Positions 15,628 through 19,001 of a DNA stretch of 19,001 nucleotides are shown one piece after another. The position numbers were made by a program, and so were the translations under genes. Source of the DNA: Alangreenwoodia sp964438605 (lineage in GTDB: Bacteria; Bacillota; Clostridia; Peptostreptococcales; Anaerovoracaceae); contig CAYTKT010000043.1 of NCBI GenBank assembly GCA_964438605.1, positions 1-19,001 on the forward strand, written 5' to 3'. The notes beneath the pieces are model-generated. The model had not been told where the DNA came from. It ran no database searches and worked only from the letters and a program-made list of their open reading frames with translations. The stretch's first letter is position 1. Each line of letters begins with the position of its first letter.

Positions 15628-16707
15628 TCAATCTTTTGGAGAAAACGGGAAAAACAAAGGCAGAGCATTAAAAATATATTCGCAGGTATAACCGTAACTG
15701 TGCTTATACTCCTCCACTTCATAAAAGATGATGTTTCCGTTTTCAAAATTACCGTCGCCAAAGAGAAAAGATTCTGGATGCCGTTCCATTTCGGCCATTT
15801 GGGGCGGAAGCATCTCGTGCGCCGAATCCTCCGCTCCGCCTGCCGCAGAAAAAATACGGTACTCATCTATCCCGCAGCTTTGACGTTTCGGCGCTTCTGC
15901 TAAAATCCGTGCCGTCTCAGCCGGGTAATCCCGTCCGCCAAATTTGTCGTAAGCCCAGCAGTCTCCGCATAGCGGCAGATAAAATTTCGCACAGTAAAGT
16001 GCCTCACAAAAAACGGACCATACCGCTACGCCACCCAGCGAAAAGCCACCCACAGCGCGGTGGTTTCGCGAAGCCCGGATGCCTTCCGGCTCTGTCGAAA
16101 CGGCAAACGTCCGGTATCTGCCCTCGACCAAAGGAATCAAATCGCCAATCAGCTCATTCACAAAACCTAAAGACCGATAGCGGCTCAGCTGAATTTCACC
16201 CGTTGGAAATGTCGGCATTACGAAAATGGCCGGCCTGATCATCTGTGACTCGATCATATGATCAATCATATGTTTTAATCGTGACGGCTCCGTCTCACTG
16301 CCCATATAAGAGTACTCGCTGCCACCCGCTCCATGTATCAGATAAACCACATCATACCGTCGACCTTTATTTTTCCGAGCATCGTAACCGTAAGGCAGAT
16401 ATATCATAGCCGCTTTCTTCACAGTTCGTCTGCGCACGCCTGCGTACCCTGGTCCCTGATTTTTCTTATTTGGCCAATTCTTATCTTCACACGGTTCATT
16501 TTTCGCATCTCTCCCGTATGGTTCCTCATTTTCCCTTTCGTGAAATCTCGCCAGCAACGCGGCCACACCCGACGCGTCCTCCGTAATTTCGATTCCCTCC
16601 ATATAATCCTCTGCCTCATACACGAGACGGCTCAAACTTCCCCGGCACTCCGCAGGCTCATAAAATCCGCAGGGTACTCTGACTCTCCTACTGTTTTTCC
16701 AACCCAT
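15628..16707 (-). CDS. Esterase of the alpha/beta-hydrolase PF00756 type (esterase D / feruloyl esterase-like)
   Basis: This predicted cytoplasmic alpha/beta-hydrolase resembles the esterase family that includes esterase D and feruloyl esterase domains of xylanases. It has no signal peptide, so an extracellular polysaccharide role is unlikely. In the numbering from the alternative TTG start at 16728 (366 residues), the features are an oxyanion-hole segment YLIHGAGGSE near 129-138, a nucleophile elbow GGFSLGG with Ser230, a probable acid at Asp301 and His343 in HSYGY near the C-terminus. The N-terminal 100 residues are poorly conserved and charged. I prefer ATG 16707; neither start has a strong ribosome binding site. 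An overlapping 36-codon frame (16688-16798) precedes it, which could supply translational coupling. Natural substrate unknown. Confidence 0.82.
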   Translation of the reverse strand: MGWKNSRRVRVPCGFYEPAECRGSLSRLVYEAEDYMEGIEITEDASGVAALLARFHERENEEPYGRDAKNEPCEDKNWPNKKNQGPGYAGVRRRTVKKAAMIYLPYGYDARKNKGRRYDVVYLIHGAGGSEYSYMGSETEPSRLKHMIDHMIESQMIRPAIFVMPTFPTGEIQLSRYRSLGFVNELIGDLIPLVEGRYRTFAVSTEPEGIRASRNHRAVGGFSLGGVAVWSVFCEALYCAKFYLPLCGDCWAYDKFGGRDYPAETARILAEAPKRQSCGIDEYRIFSAAGGAEDSAHEMLPPQMAEMERHPESFLFGDGNFENGNIIFYEVEEYKHSYGYTCEYIFNALPLFFPFSPKD

Positions 16708-16798
16708 TTTCTGACTGTTCCCACTCAAAAATCATTTTTTCAATTGATAACTGTTCCTTCTCTACTATCTCTCCGTATTTTAATTCATTTTCTATCAT
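16688..16798 (-). CDS. Possible small protein (36 aa) overlapping the esterase start
   Basis: An ATG at 16798 opens a 36-codon frame with a coding-like, glutamate-rich composition (MIENELKYGEIVEKEQLSIE, then KMIFEWEQSENGLEKQ). It ends at TAG 16688, inside the first codons of the esterase in another frame. No strong ribosome binding site is visible. It could be a small protein, an upstream ORF that couples translation to the esterase, or an original esterase N-terminus separated by a frameshift. Amphipathic helix character is likely from the charge pattern. I recognise no family. Confidence 0.35.
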   Translation of the reverse strand: MIENELKYGEIVEKEQLSIEKMIFEWEQSENGLEKQ

Positions 16799-17132
16799 TA
16801 ATGGTTTTTAATCTATCTTACTTTTTATGAGTTTATTTTTCACGCAGATTTAGCCCATATTCATGATGCTGAAGTCAAAAAGGAGCAAGAACCAATCCAC
16901 AGCATCCCTTACAGGGTAGCACATGACCTTGGAGAGGGTCACTAAAAACTACTACTCTATAATACAAGAGAGCTACTCACCAAACTGAACACCACATGAC
17001 GTTTTACAAATAACCTTGCAAACACACATATTTGTTCCGGTTTTGCCTCGCAGTGGCTTTTTCCCCTAACATCTATGTATACCATTTTCCTATTTTCGCT
17101 TAATCTTCTTTCCCAACCGCTCCTTATTCAGG
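16799..17132 (-). other. Intergenic region between the AGCS symporter and the esterase
   Basis: This 334-bp gap is mostly occupied by the second structured element (16864-17070). Between the symporter stop and that element I see no intrinsic terminator, so symporter transcripts may read into the element. The last 60 nt before the small ORF are AT-rich, without a convincing promoter. Confidence 0.5.
16864..17070 (-). repeat. Structured non-coding element, copy 2 (upstream of the small ORF/esterase)
   Basis: This is a longer relative of the element at 11199-11300. It begins with TGATGCTG (16864-16871), runs through CAAAAAGG, and on its far side carries GTTTTACAAA (17001-17010), CATATTTGT and TTTTGCC, then TTTTTCCCCTAAC (17058-17070), in the same order as copy 1. 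About 110 nt in the middle are absent from copy 1. They hold extra folds: GATGCTG/CAGCATC (16865-16871 with 16900-16906) and TGACC/GGTCA (near 16924-16941). It sits about 66 nt upstream of the ORF starting at 16798. Confidence 0.5.
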
Positions 17133-18527
17133 TTAATGATTTTTCGTCTTTACGACAGGAATTTCGTCCGGACTGATCCCATCAAGATTATTAAGATATA
17201 TTTTGCTTTCCGCCACAATGACGCCGCTGAGACCAATAATACCGATGACATTCGGAATCACCATCAGCCCGTTCAGCAAGTCTGCCAGATTCCAGACCGT
17301 CTCAAGCTTCACTATCGTCCCAACGAAAGCTAAAACGACAAACAAAATCTTGTAAATCTTCATAACACCAGGGCCGACAACATATTCCGCCGCCTTCTCA
17401 CCATAATAAGACCAGCCGAGAATCGTTGAAAACGCGAAGAGCGTCAGCGCGATCGTAATCAACGGTCTGCCGATAGCAGGAATCTGCGCAAATACTTCAA
17501 ACGTAAGAACGGTATCTCCTCCGGTTTCAGCCATAACTTCCGAAATTTCAGGATGCGCCAGGACAGAACTTACCAGCGTAATGCCCGTAATAAGGCAGAT
17601 CACAACAGTATCCCAGAATGTGCCGGTCATAGAAATCAAAGACTGTCTGACAGGATTCTTCGTCCTTGCCGCCGCCGCTACTAACGGTGCGGAGCCCATA
17701 CCGGACTCATTCGAGAAAAGTCCTCTCGCACAGCCGAAACGAACCGCCCGTGCTACCGCAAAGCCCATCAGACCGCCTGTTCCTGCCTGTACAGAAAACG
17801 CGGACTTGAAAATCAGTGCGATTGCCGGAATGATATATCTTGCAGTCATCACGAGAATAATGACACACCCTACGACATAGAAAATGGCCATAAACGGCAC
17901 AAGTTTTTCACAAACTTTGGAAATGCTCTTGACACCGCCGATAATTACGATGCCTACGAGAAACGCGATCACAATGCCGACAATCCATCTCGGAATGCCA
18001 AAATTATTATAACATGCACTGGCAATGGAATTTGACTGCGCCATGCATCCAATACCGAAAGCCGCAATCGCTGCAAAAACTGCGAAAATAACAGCCAGCC
18101 ACTTCTGGCCGAGTCCTCTTTCCAGCGCGTACATAGCGCCGCCTAACATTCTGCCATCCTCCGACTGAACTCTGTATTTGACCGACATCAATGTCTCCGA
18201 GTATTTTGTCGCCATACCAAAGATGCCGATAATCCACATCCAGAAAACTGCGCCAGGACCGCCTGAAATTACGGCTGTTGCGACACCGACGATGTTACCC
18301 GTACCGATCGTAGCCGCAAGCGCCGTAGCCAGCGCGCCAAACTGGGAAATTTCTCCCGTTCCATCTGGATCCTTTGTAACGGAAAGGCGAATCCCTTTCA
18401 AAAGATGCTTCTGGACCACGCCTGTCCGAATTGTCATGAAAATATGCGTTCCGAACAAAATGACGATCATAGGAATTCCCCAGAACCATCCGTCGAGCGT
18501 TGAAATTATATTTGAAACTGCTTCCAT
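17133..18527 (-). CDS. Sodium:alanine/glycine symporter (AGCS family)
   Basis: This 464-residue inner-membrane amino-acid:cation symporter is expected to import alanine, glycine or a similar small amino acid with Na+ (or H+). It has about ten to eleven hydrophobic segments. Family motifs are GTGNIVGVATAVISGGPGAV in the N-terminal half (near 80-100) and NESGMGSAPLVAAAA in the middle (near 280). I chose ATG 18527 (protein begins MEAVSNIISTLDGWFWG, as usual in this family), with AAGGGAG about 8 nt upstream. An in-frame ATG at 18668 would add 47 unusual hydrophobic residues and would start only about 3 nt after the predicted transcription start. A promoter lies at 18678-18706, giving a leader of about 145 nt. 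I found no glycine-riboswitch motif there. Confidence 0.94.
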   Translation of the reverse strand: MEAVSNIISTLDGWFWGIPMIVILFGTHIFMTIRTGVVQKHLLKGIRLSVTKDPDGTGEISQFGALATALAATIGTGNIVGVATAVISGGPGAVFWMWIIGIFGMATKYSETLMSVKYRVQSEDGRMLGGAMYALERGLGQKWLAVIFAVFAAIAAFGIGCMAQSNSIASACYNNFGIPRWIVGIVIAFLVGIVIIGGVKSISKVCEKLVPFMAIFYVVGCVIILVMTARYIIPAIALIFKSAFSVQAGTGGLMGFAVARAVRFGCARGLFSNESGMGSAPLVAAAARTKNPVRQSLISMTGTFWDTVVICLITGITLVSSVLAHPEISEVMAETGGDTVLTFEVFAQIPAIGRPLITIALTLFAFSTILGWSYYGEKAAEYVVGPGVMKIYKILFVVLAFVGTIVKLETVWNLADLLNGLMVIPNVIGIIGLSGVIVAESKIYLNNLDGISPDEIPVVKTKNH

Positions 18528-18677
18528 TACTCTGCTCCCTTCGAGTTTGATTTCGTAATGATTCGCTGCCAAACCGACCGGCAACATTCCCGTTTTATTG
18601 AAAATATATACAAGTAATATGAAACAAATGAGCCAATAATTTTTGCTTAAAATTGCATACATTAACAATCCCTGTAT

Positions 18678-18706
18678 ATATTAATACAGTAAAGCATCCG
18701 TGTCAA
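18678..18706 (-). promoter_or_regulatory. Promoter of the AGCS symporter gene
   Basis: On the minus strand TTGACA (18706-18701) is followed after 17 bp by TAATAT (18683-18678), which matches four of six -10 positions. The predicted start near 18671 leaves a leader of about 145 nt to the preferred start codon at 18527. Confidence 0.6.
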
Positions 18707-18842
18707 TGTATTTTTTCTTTTAAATATCGCATTTATCAAAAATAATTTCTGTAAAAGTCGATTTTATCGTCGATTATTCATGATATTTTTTAGCCTCATG
18801 GAAATTTCTCATATAAATATACAAAAATTCTAAAAAAATGGC

Positions 18843-18870
18843 TTGATTTTTGAGAATTGTATATTATAAT
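18843..18870 (+). promoter_or_regulatory. Promoter of tRNA-Pro
   Basis: TTGATT (18843-18848), a 16-bp spacer and a perfect TATAAT (18865-18870) lie on the plus strand. The expected start near 18877 is about 24 nt before the mature tRNA 5' end. It is divergent from the symporter promoter. Confidence 0.65.
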
Positions 18871-18900
18871 GAATGTTGTTGTTCTGCGAACTCCAAATTT

Positions 18901-18977
18901 CGAGGTGTGGCTCAGTTTGGTAGAGCGTTGCGTTCGGGACGCAAAGGTCGCAGGTTCAAATCCTGTCACCTCGACCA
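18901..18977 (+). tRNA. tRNA-Pro (anticodon CGG)
   Basis: This is a complete 77-nt cloverleaf. The acceptor stem is CGAGGTG pairing with CACCTCG. The D arm is GCTC...GAGC-like with AGTTTGGTAG. The anticodon stem is TTGCG/CGCAA around loop TTCGGGA, so the anticodon is CGG (proline CCG codons). The variable loop is AGGTC. The T arm is GCAGG/CCTGT-type with TTCAAAT, followed by discriminator A and an encoded CCA. The G-poor C1 start pairing with G72 is typical of bacterial tRNA-Pro. Confidence 0.96.
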
Positions 18978-19001
18978 TATTGGAAAAGCGGCTGAAAACC
19001 T

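Noticed and set aside
18528..18670. Glycine riboswitch ahead of the AGCS symporter
   Set aside because: None of the conserved glycine-aptamer motifs are visible in the 145-nt leader.
18796..18978. A 60-codon minus-strand frame starting MVEVTGFEPATFASRTQRST
   Set aside because: It is the antisense translation of the tRNA-Pro gene. The GFEPAT-type peptide is a well-known annotation artefact of tRNA complements.
1..19001. CRISPR array or defence cluster
   Set aside because: No regularly spaced repeats and no cas, toxin, nuclease or abortive-infection gene could be supported.

Overview
The window looks like chromosomal DNA of a low-to-moderate GC anaerobic member of the Clostridia (Bacillota). 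The evidence is the N-terminal third of a sporulation sigma factor (sigma-G), a NAD-dependent ligase next to a PcrA-type helicase, a TGS/uridine-kinase-like protein and a YdbC/PC4 protein of Firmicutes type, AGGAGG-type ribosome binding sites, and TTGACA/TATAAT promoters. A gut or oral Clostridia of the Anaerovoracaceae/Family XIII kind is possible, but the sequence does not settle this. Nearly everything is on the minus strand. The exceptions are mogA, a recombinase-like fragment at the left edge and a tRNA at the right edge.

Layout. 1-741: a possible serine-recombinase C-terminus, then AT-rich DNA without a gene. 742-3190: a two-gene acyl-CoA dehydrogenase operon with a good promoter and a folded leader. 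The second subunit has lost the family's catalytic glutamate, so the pair is probably a heteromer. 3378-3677: sigma-G cut off after region 2. 3886-9371: a DNA-repair block transcribed nfo, pcrA, ligA. It lies just downstream of a 557-residue TGS/uridine-kinase-like protein (9477-11150). 11151-12334: 1.2 kb with no protein gene but many RNA-like structures. These are a long leader for the kinase gene, a strong minus-strand terminator inside a 21-bp inverted repeat, and a possible plus-strand small RNA ending in a terminator-like hairpin. 12335-12589: ydbC with a perfect consensus promoter. 13075-13572: a lone mogA, convergent with a COG2509-like flavoprotein (13786-15354). 15628-16707: a cytoplasmic esterase preceded by an overlapping 36-codon ORF. 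17133-18527: an AGCS sodium:amino-acid symporter. 18901-18977: tRNA-Pro(CGG).

Functionally, nfo (AP-site incision), pcrA (unwinding) and ligA (nick sealing) form a coherent repair group. The acyl-CoA dehydrogenase pair and the AGCS symporter suit an amino-acid-fermenting anaerobe (inference).

The most unusual signal is a pair of diverged, structured non-coding elements (11199-11300 and 16864-17070). Each lies about 50-65 nt upstream of a minus-strand reading frame. They share short blocks in the same order, including an identical GTTTTACAAA. They could be copies of an undescribed cis-acting RNA or of a small non-autonomous mobile element. The truncated sigG and the catalytically deficient dehydrogenase subunit also deserve follow-up.
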